From Taeniopygia guttata (Eukaryota; Chordata; Aves; Passeriformes; Estrildidae): 64,000 nucleotides of DNA. A model generated the notes under the pieces. The model was given only the letters and a program-made list of their open reading frames with translations, ran no database searches and had not been told where the DNA came from. Shown piece after piece: positions 31,625-43,900 of this stretch. The first letter of the stretch is position 1. Every line of letters starts with the position of its first letter. The stretch covers positions 9,194,501 through 9,258,500 of the forward strand of contig NC_133043.1 of the NCBI RefSeq assembly GCF_048771995.1, read 5' to 3'. The translations under genes and the position numbers were made by a program.

Positions 31625-34600
31625 ATGGCGCAGCCCGCGGAGGCCTCGGGCCACGCAGCGACCGCCAGCGCCAGCATGGACAACAACGTCCTGGCCATCG
31701 TCATCGCCGCCAGTGAGTGGCGGGCGGGGGCTCCGGCCGTGCCGGGAGCGAAGCGGGGGCGGCCGCCGGGCGGGATCGGCCTCTGCCGGTGCCTCCGGGC
31801 TGTGCCGATAAGCGATAGCTGGGGACGGGCGGGGAGAGATCGCTGCACAGCCGGTCCCGGTGCGGGGGTGCCGCTGTCCGGCGGGGCCGGGGCCGGAGCG
31901 GGGCTGGCGGTGCGGGTGAGCTCCGCGGATCCGCGCGTGGGTCGAGGGGAAGCCGCGCGTTCCCCGGAGAACGGAGCCCCGGCGAACCGGTGGGTGCCGG
32001 TGCTGGTCCCCGCGGGGCGGTCGCTGCCGCCGCGGTCCAGGATGGGGTGAGCCCCTCTGGCTCTGCAGGTTGTTCAGAATCTGGCAGGGAGAGAGGTGCT
32101 GGACACAAAGGGGCTTTAGCGCTCTTGAGACGGGCAGCAGGTGGAATCGGCTTCTCGGGGCTGCTCAAAGCGGCAGCCGCGGGGCTAGAGAGGCGGCAGG
32201 AGGAGGCCCGCGGGCCCGTCGAGCCACCGGCACTTTCGCCTCTCCCGTCTCTTGGCAGCGGTGTCCACCTCCGTCTTCATCGTGGCGATCCTTATCCTGC
32301 TGCTGCTCTTGTACCACCGGGACCCCATGTGCTGCCAGTTCCTCTGCTCCTGCCGCCTGTTCCAGACCCCCAGCCAGTATGTGAGTGTCCAACGAGTTCT
32401 TCCTCTCTTCCTCCTGCCCACGAGTCCCCCTCTGTCCCTGAGTCCTGTTCCCTTGGGCTGGGGCTGTGGGGCTGCTCCGCTGGGTACTGTCCTGCAGCCT
32501 GGCTGGGATTGTTGATGGACGCTGGGCTCTGCCACCTCCTTGCTCCCACTCTGTCCAAGAGATCCACCCATCCTCCATCCATCCACCCACCCAGTCCTGC
32601 CTGGCTGTGCCATTGTGGTTGTATCTCCAAGGCCCAGCACTAACAGGCTTCCCTGCTCTCCACACAGCTCGGGAGGGACGTTCTCCTCCCCCTGCACAGC
32701 CATGTGTGGGGTCGGGCTGTGTTTTATAGGAAGGGGCCCAGCAGGGAAGGGAGCTGGAAGCTGAGGGCAAAGGCAGACAAAGCCATCCACATCCCTGACA
32801 ACTGGCTCTCTTGTACATAACTCCTGGGGAAGGAGCAGTGAGACACAAAGCCCTTTTGCTCACATCTGTAATTTCCTAGGGCTAGCTTTCAACTAGGGAA
32901 GCTGATGGAAAAAGAGCATTGTGTGTAGCCAGCGTTTCTTTTGTGGCAGTGGCTGCCTGGGGAAAGCTCAGCCCCCAGAGCTGCAAGGATGGCTTTGGAG
33001 GGGAGGGCTGCAAGTACCACTTGGCAGTCCCTAGGAGAAGAGGAGTCCCTAGGAGACATTCAGCCTCACTAGCAAGGGGTGGAGAGACTAGTGCTATGAA
33101 AGGCAAATGTAATAGTCCAGCACAGGCTGGGAAGTCCCCAGCAGAAATCACAGTGGAAATACGCTGCACTGATGGTATCCCTGTCTGATTGTCTCCACTC
33201 CTTTCCCTCTCTTCCTTCCTGTTGCCTGCCCATGGTACACACTGGGAGCAGCTCTGCTGCTGTGCTCCCTTGCCCTGTGGAGCTGCTCTCTGAGGCAGTG
33301 TGGGATGCTCCCTGAGCTCTGACATGGAAACCTCAAGCAGGCATCTTGCCTTTAGCAAAGGACTGACTGTGAGGAAGGATGGATGCAAAAGATTATGTAA
33401 GGAAAGGGAACATAAAAAATATTTCCTTCAGAAAAAGAGAAGCAATTGTAGTGTGTAGCGAGGCAGCTTTTGGGCAGGAATAATTGCACTGGTTTTGCTC
33501 ATGAGTTATTGAACCAACAGTTGGGTGCTGTTTTCCTGCAGATTCTGTAGTTGTACTGTAGGGCCAAAACAAATGTTCCTTGATTGTTAAAAGCAAAAGT
33601 AAATCCTCCCTGCACATCCCTGGTTGCCCTGGGAGTCTCTGGGCTGGTTTCTGCTGGCAGAGATGGGATTTTCTGAGAGCAAGGTACAGCCATGGCTCAA
33701 GTCCTGGCTCTGGCTCGAGGGGCTGTTCTCTGTGAACAGGATTTCTGCTCACTGTTGCTCAACACCTTGACAGGGAATCCAGTTTAACTGGAGCAAGACA
33801 GCTTGGGAACAGCACAACTATTGCCCTGTAGATTTGCTTGCTGCATTATCCTGAAATGACAAGCTCAGCAGATAGGAACTAACAAATTCTGTAACCCTCA
33901 GCATGTGATGGAGCTCTTATCTACACCAGCAGAATACTTGGGTTGTTTTTGTTGTACCCCGAAAAGAGATGGTTCCACTGATTTTCAGTGAAGCCCTACC
34001 CTGGGGCCCAGACTGTCCCTCTGGCTGTGCTCTGCTCTGCTCCAGCCCTCGGAGCAGAGCCGTGCTGCCAGGGAAGATGTGCTGGAGCTGTTCAGGCAGG
34101 GGCTGCTGGCAGCAGCCAGAGCTGCAGGAGCCACACGGGCAGAAGGAGCAACTCTTCCTCTGCTGGGGTCCTGCTGTCCCATGAGAGCTGCTGGAGCTCT
34201 GCTCTCTGCTGGGAAGGATGGGAGGGATTTGGAGGGATTTTGGCTTTGCTCATGTCCTCCTCATTCCAGGAGCACCCCCCGTCCTACTTCAGCAGCAGCC
34301 AGCAGCTGGTGGCACCGCAGCGTGGAGCCTCACGGCTGGAGAGCACTGCTGAGAACCCTGGCATGCAGGTGATGTGGGAATGAGAGCAAAGGGGCCCATG
34401 GGCTTGGAGAGACACTCTGGGTATGGAGTTTGCCTGGGGCAAAAGGTGGTGGCAGCATCTTCTGGTGCTATCGTACAACTTTGGGAAGTGCTGCCAGTAT
34501 GTAAAAACCCTGGGGGTAGGCAGCATGTGGAGGGAAGGAATATTGCAGAGGATGCCACAGTGCCTTGAGGTGTTTGTGCATGAAGTGCCAGTGGTAGATC

Positions 34601-36227
34601 CTGGGGGCTTGGGGTCCTGCAGCGCAGGGCATGGCAAAACTGCCCCCTGGGAGCCTGGATATCCTCTCTGGGTGTTCAGAGGAGCCTACAACTACCCACA
34701 GCTTTGAACCCTGAATTAACCCAAGGTTGCACCAGGACATAAACTTCTAATGATGAGAGCCACCATCACACTGACCCTTTTCTGGGGATGGACCTTTCTA
34801 GGGAGATGAGCTCTTCTGTGTTGGACCCCCCAGCACATACCAGCTCCCGTCCTGGGAGCAGCCCCGCCTGCCCAGCTACGAGAGCGTGCGGAAGAAAGAT
34901 CGCCAGAGGGAAATCCATCAGATGATTGCTGACAGGTTTGGGCTGTGGGCAGAGTCATCCCAGGAGGTGAGCTCCCCTCCCTGCAGTGGGGGGCAGGCAG
35001 AAGCCCATGGCAGTCACCACTGGGGTTCGTATCTGTGTCCTCAGCTATCAGTTGGTGGTAGCTGAGGACTCTGTGCTCTGTGATTGCCTCCCTGATAGCT
35101 TTTATCTCTGGGAAAGCACAAAGTGTATCAGGAAGATTCTTTGGTGTACATCTGTGCTGGTTAATGATCCATCTCCCCTCCCCCAGAGCATTTGCAGCAA
35201 TGCCTGTACCAGGAGGCAGGGCAGAGCCCCACAGAGAAAGGGCAGGCTCTTCAGATCACCTGCTCCATACAAGTCCAGGCTGGGAGTGTTATTTTTGGAT
35301 CTCTAAGGCTTTCATGGGTTCTTGCTTCCATCTCCCTGCAGGACACTCCTGGGGAGACCCCCTGGTATTATGCTGAAATGTTTATGGCTTATTTATGAGC
35401 AGGAGGCTTTGCTTGTTACAATATTTAAGATTTGCACTCCCACAATGTGAAAGGGAAAAGTGAGAGCATCCTGCCAAGTCCTGTGGCAGCATCCTGAGAT
35501 GCTCCCGATGAGAGACCGTTGTCTAAAGCAGGACAAAAACTTTCGAAACGCTGAGGAAAGCATTAAAAGTTCACTGATTTACCTGAATTTTGAGCTCTTA
35601 AAGCCGTACCATAATGCCTGGCATAGTTAGCCCTTGCCACTCAGTGTTTGGAGCCGTATCTAATGACACCTGCCTGAAAAGTTCCAGCTGGATATAGTGG
35701 AAGGTGTCTGTGCCCATGCAGGGGTTGGACCTGGGTGATCTTTAAGGTCCCTTGCAACCCAAACCATTCTGTATTTCTATGAAACCTGGGCACTGAGGGC
35801 ACAGGAGAGTAAAGCTCCAAAGACAAGGAGTTGAGGAACAGCATTGGAAGCTCTTGCACAAGATCATCATGCCACTTTCTGCCACCTGTGGGGAGAAAGG
35901 TAGCCCAGCTCTCATCTCCAGGTGTTCCCCAGCCTACAGCTTGCTGCGCTGGGGGACTGTGGGGGTTTCATTTCAGTCTAGTGGCAGTTGTGAGCTTTCT
36001 AATCTGCTCTGTAAGAAGAGGTGGGATAATCTCCTGGTTATTTCTGATCCTCTATAATGCTCTTCCTCTCTCCTCAATAGATGCCACCTCCTTATGAGCA
36101 TGCTCTGAGGCATCCTCCAGCTTTCTCAGGAACAGGAATAAGCTCAGAGACCTTGGACAGACTCAGTGTTCCCCACCCTTTCCATGCCCCCCTCAGCTAC
36201 CAAACTCAGCGAAACACTGTGGTGTAA
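31625..36227 (+). CDS. Unrecognised single-pass membrane protein with PPxY/LPxY motifs
   Basis: Five exons: 31625-31712, 32259-32380, 34270-34368, 34802-34966 and 36081-36227, 207 codons with all phases matching. I do not recognise the family. There is no signal peptide. Residues 22-48 are one long hydrophobic helix (VLAIVIAA to LLLLLY). Right after it, HRDPMCCQFLCSC is a cysteine cluster typical of palmitoylation. The remaining 145 residues are polar and hold PPSY (73-76), LPSY (126-129) and PPPY (160-163), the ligand motifs of NEDD4-type WW domains, plus a charged helix-like KKDRQREIHQMI. A likely topology is N-terminus outside, tail in the cytosol. A second start at codon 18 (MDNNV) would give 189 residues. 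In human, TMEM92, also a small PPxY membrane protein, lies next to XYLT2 but on its other side, and the sequences do not look alike to me. An adaptor for ubiquitin ligases is inference. Confidence 0.75.
32381..34269 (+). other. Intron 2 of the membrane-protein gene
   Basis: A 1.9-kb intron with no recognised gene or mobile element. Open frames on both strands here are short and unsupported. Confidence 0.55.
35690..35783 (+). mobile_element. CR1 LINE 3-prime fragment
   Basis: About 95 bases match the end of CR1: AGTGGAAGGTGTCTGTGCCC, then GGTGATCTTTAAGGTCCCTT and the closing ACCATTCTGTATTTCTATG. It lies in intron 4 of the membrane-protein gene. Confidence 0.85.
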
Positions 36228-37614
36228 GGCCGTGGCCTCAGTGTACTGCTGCTGCCCGTGCTGTCAGCAACACAAGTGCCTGGGATACCATTTTCCTCCA
36301 CAGTGAATGGCCAAACCTTCACCCAGATCCACAATCAGCTGAAACACAGGCAAGACCAACCCAGCCATCAGTGACATCCCTCTCACAGCACGAGAACAAC
36401 CACAGAGCCACTGCTGGGTACTGCACTGAGCAGAGGAACCAGAGACATCTGCTCACTCTGGCAAACACCAAAGGCAAAGGTCTAGCTGCTGGAGCTGCAC
36501 TGGGCAAAGCCAAGGAGAAGATCTGCTGGGCCCGAGCTCCTCAGGAGCAGCATTTCAGATCTCTGAGAGGCAGCACTGCTGGCTGTACAAACCATCAGAC
36601 CTCAGGCACTGGTGGTATTGTGCTGCTTCACCTGTTTCTTAGGTTGTCAAGTGTTTTACTGTTTCTGTATTGCCTGCCAGGTGGAGATCCTCACCTGTGA
36701 GTGACAGAAGGGATGTGCTTTGGAGCACTGCTGTGTGCCCTGGCACCAACAGCCTCTGTGACTGACAGCGCTTCTGTACAGAGCCCACAGATGGATCTGG
36801 AGAGGCTCCATGGGTTATACCCAAACATGGACCACCAAGATGAACCACAGGACTGGATCTGCAGGCTGGGAAAGGACAGATGCATGGACTGAACAGCTGG
36901 AGGTCTACATGAAGACTGTGAAACACAGGTGGACATGTGTGGCTGACCCAGTTCACTTGGTCTTCTGCAGAGCAGAAGAATTGTTTATATAATGTCAACA
37001 CCAGTGTCCTTACACTACTAATTTTGATAACCTGTTTTCTACTGCAGAGTCAATGCTTCAAATTGTTTACAAACCTGTAGATAAAATGAGATCAGTTTGG
37101 GCACAACACATTGGGGCTCCTTTATTTTGAGCAATACAAGCTCAAAAATGTCACATAATGACTCACATAATGTGATAATGCTTTATCACACACCTCCAGC
37201 TGCTGAGGCTTCAAAGAGTAGCCCAGATTTGGGCATCTTGCCAGGCCCCTTGAACTCAGTAATGAGTTAGAGTTATGCTGTGAATTTGCCTCGCATGGCC
37301 AGTGAATGGAACACTCAGATATTTAAGTTAATCATTGAGGTGAGTGAGCTAGAGGGAAAAATCAAGCTTCTGGGTACACATAGGTGCATGTGGAAAAGGA
37401 TCTGTTGTGCAGTATTGTGAATTAAGGTACAAATAGAACAGTAATTACTAAAAATGAGCAAAACCAGAGGGAATTATTAGCAGGACAAGTACTGACACAA
37501 GAGTGATTGTAGAGGCAATTCATCCAATGGCACAACAGACGAGGCTGTCCAGATACTACACGACCATGGTAACACATTCCATGAGTAGCCAAGACCTTCA
37601 GTTGCCCCACAGCA
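36228..37614. other. Convergent 3-prime region between the membrane-protein gene and MRPL27
   Basis: The two genes end toward each other. The left part is presumably the 3-prime UTR of the plus-strand gene; I find no canonical AATAAA for it. The right part becomes AT-rich. No gene or named repeat is seen. Confidence 0.5.
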
Positions 37615-37620
37615 TTTATT
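37615..37620 (-). terminator. MRPL27 polyadenylation signal
   Basis: AATAAA on the minus strand, about 175 bases past the MRPL27 stop codon at 37794. Confidence 0.7.
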
Positions 37621-37793
37621 AAACACTCTTAAAAATGCCAGCAGGTGATCTCAATGCCTGAACACAGATCACAAGCACTTCAGGAACAAAACCAAGTCCT
37701 GAAACGGTATCTTCTGAGCCAGTCTTGTCCTCAGATGCCAGTATAGCTGTAGTGGTCTGTCCTTTCCATCTGTGCCCACATGACACAGCAGGT

Positions 37794-40736
37794 TCACAGC
37801 ATGGTGACAAGTCTGAAGCTTCCTACCTCTGTGGTAGGGACAACACTGATAAAAGTTTTATAAAGGACCGCTCCTTTGGGCAGCTGGCAGATCACATCCC
37901 TGCTCTCGCTGCTGCGGGGTGGGGGCACGTAGACCTCTTTGGTGTATCTCACAATCCCATCCTCCAGGGCATAGAGTGTCTTGTTTCGACCCATCCCCAC
38001 CTGGGAGAGGATGAGGAACATTAGAAAGGAGAGGCTGGAAATCCACAACTAAAGCAGATCTGATCATTGGTCTGCCTTGTATGATATCCTGGCTTCAACA
38101 GCATCTGTTGCTTTATTTTTTAAAATAAAACCACACAACTTGCTTCCAGCAACCAGTTTACAATGGTACTCAGTATGAGACACCATGCCACCTTGAAGCA
38201 CAAGTGCCCAGTCAGGTCACAGAAGTGTTTTGGGGTATTAATTAAATGCAGACCTTCCGTGAGTGCCATCAGCACAGGTGAGGCTCTGAGCAGGCTCTGT
38301 GACTAATAGCACAGAACACATGGATGAGCACTAAGAATGAGACTGAAAGAGAGGAGGCAGTGAGTGTGGGACTCTGGGGGGGGACTGCTGTTCTGTAAGA
38401 ACCAAAGAGAGAGAAAAGGCCTTACGTGAGCGCCGGGATGCCAGCGGATCAACCGCTGCGTAGCCAAAATGTTTCCTGCATGGACAAATGCACCTGCAAC
38501 AGAGTGACACAGTCAGACTGCAGACAAAGAGCTTCCAGAGCCCTGGCACAACATAAATTATTCCAGGACTTAAAAATCCCAGCCTTCTGTAGGCATTTTC
38601 TAAGGAAAAATTACTTCAAATGTAAAGGATCTGAACAAAAATGCTGTTAGCAGGAAATAAAAGGACAATGGATAGACCATGGCAAAAAGTCAAATTTCTG
38701 AAAAGACTGCTTCTAGGGTACAAGGCATTTGTTTAATTACATTTACATTGATATGTTTCCATCAGAAAAGCTAGTAATTATTAAGCACTCAACTGCAAGA
38801 ATCTGCACTTTGACTTCTGCTAAGCTTTCTAATTCTCTCCTTTGCAAACAATGGAAATGCTCGGGTTTTCCACCCAGTGTGGGGGGAAAGTGCAGCGCGG
38901 TTATGAGGTGTCCCACAGTGTTCCCTCCTCCTGGGCCCTCCGGAGAGACAAAGTTAGAACCAAAGTACATTTTCTGTGGGCAATTTTGGCTGGCAGCCGG
39001 CGGGCTGATGGTGGGGGGAAGCTGAGTCAGCCTGCCCTCCCACCAACAACCCTCGATCGTGAGGTTTCAATGATCCTCCCCTTCTTTCTCCCGGAAAAGC
39101 GCCCTGCCCACCGCCTGCTGAGACACTCAACAACTGACACACGTCAGGGCAGAGAAGCTGCCAAGAGCCCAATGAAATGCAAATACGATACTCAGACCTA
39201 CCTTCGACTTTTTTGAACCCATAGCGTTTCCCCGGGCTGCGGCCTCCTAGGTTTTTAGAGCTGCCCCCACTTTTCTTAGAAGCCCATCTGACAGCAACCA
39301 GGCTTGTATGAGGAGTGGTTAGAACTAGGTTAGGAGAAAGAACAACACCATCAGGTAAAAAAACTATCATACATAATTCCTTCTGTCAGATTTAAAGGCT
39401 ATCAGTTAAGACAGGCTTTAAAATTAAAGGCAAAGGAAAGAAACAAAAAGATAAATTAGACCAAAATGGCCTAAAATCCTTGAAAAAAGATCACATCTCA
39501 AGTGCTGCTGCTGCCCAGGTAAGAATAAAACTCTCAGCAACCATGTTAAATGATGTGCACAAATTCCTCTTTCATTCTTGTAAAATGGAGCACAGATGTC
39601 ACTGGTTGCTGTGAATTGCTCTTACAGTGCTTTGATAAAAGATGGTTTGTGAGTTCAGTTCCCCCTTTGACCAAATGGCATTTACTTACACAGTGACATC
39701 CTCAAATCTTACAAATGAGCAGATTGCAATTCTGGAAAATATATAAACATCTATGACCAGCCAGAAACAATCTGAGGAGTATCCAGAAGGAGCATAAAGG
39801 TTGGACTTGCTGATATTGGAGGTCTTTTCCAACTTTAATGATTCTGTAATTCTATGATTAAAGGCTCTAAGAAGGAATACAGAGCCTTGGGAGTGGCAAA
39901 AAGGGAGTCTGGAGCACAGTTTTTTCGATCAATCATCCCAGTTTAAGGGAAGTGTTTAAAGCCAGGTTAAATCTGGGCTTGGAACAACCTGGTCTAGTGA
40001 AAGGTGTCCCTTCCCATGGCAGGGGTTAAGAACTGGGTGATCTTTAAGTTCCCTCCCAACCCAAGTCATCATTATCTTAAACATCTCTTCAGTACCACCT
40101 CTCATGCAGTTAGGAGACAAAACTAATTTTTCTGAATCCTTCTACTTAGCCCGTTAAGCAGCAGGTTAGTGCAGAAGAGTGGTTATGTTTTTTCCTTAAC
40201 CTGAGCAAAACCACAAGTTTAACTTAATTAAATCACGAGGGATACTGATTGAGCTGGGAATGTCCCACCACTGGAGGTGTTCAGCACAGGCTGGATGGGG
40301 CCTGGTCTAATGGGAAGCGTCCCAGCCCATGGCAGCGAATTGGAGCAAGATGACCTTTAAGGTTCCTTCCAACCCAAGCCTGTCCATAATTCTAAGAAAT
40401 ACTGTTGAGGAAAGGGTACAAAACCCCATTAACTTCAGGATATTGCCCATTAGGTAAATTAAAGCCTGCAAGACTTGAGGATTAACAGGAAATTACAGAG
40501 AGACGAAGTATAGTTACAGTTTCACATACACAAACCCGCCCATCACCACAGCTCCGCCTCAGCTCCAGGCCAAGACGAAAGCCTTGGTGGTGACGTCCCA
40601 CTGGGGGCGCGACGTCCCGCGGGGTGACCCCCCTGATGCCCCTTGTCCCGGCTCATCCCTCCCGCCGCTGCCCCGCGCTCTGAGGGCGATGAGCTCCCTC
40701 AGCTCCGGACTCACACAGCCGCCCCAGCGCCGCCAT
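37794..40736 (-). CDS. MRPL27: MRPL27, mitochondrial ribosomal protein bL27m (complete)
   Basis: Large-subunit protein of the mitochondrial ribosome, homologue of bacterial L27 at the peptidyl-transferase side. Four coding exons on the minus strand: 40736-40715, 39324-39202, 38493-38426 and 38000-37794, 140 codons for 139 residues (human 148). The start [20 protein letters not shown] is basic and free of acidic residues, as expected of a mitochondrial presequence. The L27 core follows: [17 protein letters not shown], then [12 protein letters not shown] and [20 protein letters not shown]. The C-terminal part reads [10 protein letters not shown] and [11 protein letters not shown]. For exon 2 the acceptor CTAACCTAG at 39325 is needed to keep frame; a nearer AG at 39303 would not. 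Exon 1 is only 22 coding bases. It shares a promoter with EME1. Confidence 0.95.
39797..39858 (+). mobile_element. Short CR1 LINE tail
   Basis: About 60 bases ending GGTCTTTTCCAACTTTAATG and ATTCTGTAATTCTATGATT, the CR1 terminal wording. It lies in MRPL27 intron 1, antisense to that gene. Confidence 0.75.
39940..40068 (+). mobile_element. CR1 LINE 3-prime fragment
   Basis: Contains GGAACAACCTGGTCTAGTG, then GGTGTCCCTTCCCATGGCAG and GGGTGATCTTTAAG, the CR1 3-prime region with its very tip missing or diverged. MRPL27 intron 1. Confidence 0.8.
40250..40397 (+). mobile_element. CR1 LINE 3-prime fragment
   Basis: Contains CCACTGGAGGTGTTCAG, GGCTGGATGGGGCCTGG and GATGACCTTTAAGGTTCC, ending near ATAATTCTAAG. 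Third CR1 piece in MRPL27 intron 1, all in the same orientation. Confidence 0.85.
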
Positions 40737-40930
40737 CTTGCCCGCTCCGCTGCCCCGCCTCTCCCCGCTGCGCGCCGATTGGTCCGAGCGCGCGCGGCCG
40801 CCAGCGCTCGGGCCAATCACCGCCCGCTGCGCGCGCCTCCGGCCCAACCAGCGGGCGGCGCGGGCTTTGCCCTCAGGCGGGCGCGGGGCCCCCGAGGGGA
40901 CGGGGGCGATGGCGGAGAGCGAGTCCGGGC
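40560..40930. promoter_or_regulatory. Bidirectional CpG promoter of MRPL27 and EME1
   Basis: The two start codons are only 172 bases apart (40736 minus, 40909 plus) in a CpG island. Two NF-Y-type boxes lie between them on opposite strands: ATTGG at 40778-40782 and CCAAT at 40813-40817. There is no TATA box. Human MRPL27 and EME1 are likewise divergent neighbours. Confidence 0.8.
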
Positions 40931-43900
40931 CCGAGAGCAGCGACGAGGAGAGCCTGCCCTCCTTCGCCTACCTGCTGCAGCCCTCCCCATGCCTCGGCGA
41001 GCACAGCCGCCCGCGCTCGCCATCTCCTGATCCTGAAGCGGCAGAGGTTGTCAAGATAGTGAGCAGCGAGGGCGAAGAGGTGGATGAGGAGGCGATGGAA
41101 GTCGTCCCTTCGCATGAGAGTGTCGAGATGACGGTGGAGGCAGAGCCTGAGCCTTTCATCCTAGGCGCTGGTGATAAAGGAGAGGCATCTGGGGTTTTTT
41201 GTGCTAGTGGTGACCTGATGGCTCCTGGGAGAGAAGGGCTTTGGGAAGACGTGCCGCCGTCTGGAGAAACAGCTTGTGATAGTGAGAATGGTACACGCGG
41301 TGTTGAAGGATCCTCCCTGTGCTCCTTGCCAGTCGACCCTGACAGGCCCAGTAGCCCCCCGGTCGGCAGAGAAAGGCCAGAAACATCGCTGCCTCTCAAG
41401 AAGCGACAATATAGTCAGAAGGAACGGGAGGCAATCTGCCAGAATGCGTGGCAGAGAAGGAAGGAGCAAGAAGCAAAGAGAAGGGAGCAGGAAGAGGAAA
41501 AAGAGAGGAAGAGAACCATTGCCAAGGTGCTGAAAGCTCAGCGGCCAGGAGAGTGCCAGAAATACATAACAGTGGTGCTAGATCCAGGTAGTTGTCCTCA
41601 CAGCCTGCAGCTGCCTTGTGCTGACTGTTGTCTCCTCTCTCTGGGGGCCTGACCCGTGCATCGATTTCAGTCATCTTACAGGTAGTAGGTGGCGAGCAGA
41701 TCCATAGTGCTTTGCAGGCTGCCGGTTATTCCTGTGTGTTTGAGAACCACGCTGTTCCCTGCAGCATCACCTGGAGGAGAAAGACAGTGACATCACAGGT
41801 ATGTGAGCAAAATTTTGATAATCTTGTCCTTTTCCTCATGTATTATTTGCAGCCGTTAGTAATTTTATTTAGCAACCCAAGTGAACACCCTCTAATCTCC
41901 CTGCTCAGAGGTTTGAGTGGGAGTCTGAGTGAATTCTAAACAGACTGTGGCCTGTTTGTTTTCATATCTGAACAGATGGGAGGAGGAGATGAATGGACAG
42001 AAGAACCAAATGTTCTGGTTCTGCTTGGCTTGGAGGAGTTTTTGTCCATGGTTCACAGCTACAAGCAAGTGAGAATGCTTATGACTTTTGTACTCCTGAA
42101 CATGCCGTGATAAAACAGGTGTTTTGTCATCCCTCTTAGTGGCAGGAAGGTTTTGGTGTGGGAGGAATGCAGGGTTTCGTTGAAACAGAAATCTGGGTGT
42201 AGAAGCCATTAATGGGCTGTATAATGTAAAGTTCTGACAAGCTTTCTTCGCTAGTTAAAATTTTTCACACATTCCTCTGAAGAGTTACATCGAGTGGGTT
42301 TAATTTTTTCTCCTTCTTTCTGCTCTAACTTTACGTGGGATCAAGTATTGCCTGCTTGCCCTGAAGAGCAAGGGTGAGCTTGAAGACTCATCTGCAGACC
42401 TGCAACCAGGGCCATAATTTGCTGTGCTTCTCTGTATACCTAAAAATGGTTTAACTCCTTATTTTTCCAACTCATCTTTGTAGAATGCTGATGGCTGTGC
42501 AGAAAGGCAGAAGGAGACCCTGCAGAGCTATGTAGCTCATATGATGGAGAAAATGCCTGGGAGAACTCTGGCTCTGGCAGTAGTTGGAGTAGAAAATCAT
42601 TTCAGGTCAGACTTCTTCCTTCCAAATGTTTCTGTGTTTTCTCTGGCCTTTAAAAATGCCATAGGTGTTTATGTTAATTCCTTCTAGCAAAGACTGGAGT
42701 CTAAGAGGTATTCCCAGAACTGTTCCACCACTTTTTGTACAGAAGCAGAAGCAAAGGTCCATCCAGGCTGTCACCCCAGTCTTACTTTACTCTTTTTAGG
42801 TCTCTCGAAGTTCAGCCAAAACAAAGGCTGCGACAGGCAGCAGCAAGGGGGAATCAAGAGAAACGGGGAGAAAGGAGAAAAAAAGTGGTTAAGGATTCTG
42901 GCCTGGACTTATCCAGAATGGATGTGAAAGAAGTGAGTGCTTTTAAAACACATGCAGCCATCATCTCTTGTCTCCCAGTATTTGAACAATTGACCCAGTC
43001 ACACAGTTTTGTGGGTGGGAGTCCGTGGCTTTCATTATTCATTAGGCCATCAGTCTGTGGGCAGAGCTCTGGGTTCAGCTCCCCACTGCTCAGGCACGTA
43101 GCTGTTCCCACACAGACTCATGTGTCTCATTCACCTGGATACTGATGTCAGTCTCAGCACCTCTTGCCCTTCATGGCCCTTTGGCAAAGCCTACTGGTGG
43201 TGGGCTGTTCATAACAGGAGCCACAGAGGACCTGAACAGCTCAGAGGACACTGAGGTGATACTAACTGTCAGAGACAGCCTGCCCCTAAATACATCAGTG
43301 TCTTAAGTTAACTGTTCCCAAAATGGAGAGAGAGTGAAGGTTCTTGTTTTACAGCAGGATGTTTGTGACCCTTTTATGCTTCAGTCAAAAATGGAATTTG
43401 ATGCAACAAGACTGATTGTGCCATTTGTTGTTCCCAATGGTGATACAGGCCCTAGTGGATCTGCAGCTGAGCACACAAGTCCAAGTCAGCATTTTTGAGA
43501 GCAGTGAGGAGCTTGGGGAGTATGCCACTATGTTCACAAAAGCTGTGGCTGAGGCACCATACAAGTGAGTAAGCAGAGGAGGTTTGGCCCTACCTTTGGA
43601 GAGGCTACACTTTCAGCTACTGGGAAGGAATAGCAGGTACAACACTGGGTGTAATGGTTCTTAAAGGTGCAGGTGACAGCACATCTGCTATTGCAGCTCC
43701 TTCAACACAGGACTTGTTCTTGAAATTGATGTCCTGCCCAAGAGGGGTCAGGATAGACCCTGGTTTCATAGTCACAGGCTGCTTTGGGTTGGAAGGGACC
43801 TTAAAGACCATCTAATCCAACCCCCTGCCATGGGCAGGGACACCTTCCACTACACTGGGTTGCTTAGTGCTCCATCCAGTCTGGCACTGAACACTCCAGG

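Noticed and set aside
31000-32050. Long open frames (up to about 300 codons) on both strands through the 36-bp VNTR
   Set aside because: The repeat unit is a multiple of three and free of stops in most frames, so the frames are a by-product; their proteins are low-complexity Arg/Gly/Pro repeats unlike any family.
31625-36227. Naming the membrane-protein gene TMEM92
   Set aside because: Only location and PPxY motifs agree. Human TMEM92 has a signal peptide and a cysteine-rich ectodomain that are missing here, and it lies on the other side of XYLT2.
39202-39303. Nearer AG at 39303 as MRPL27 exon 2 acceptor
   Set aside because: It breaks the frame with exon 1; the CTAACCTAG acceptor at 39325 keeps frame and has a better pyrimidine tract.
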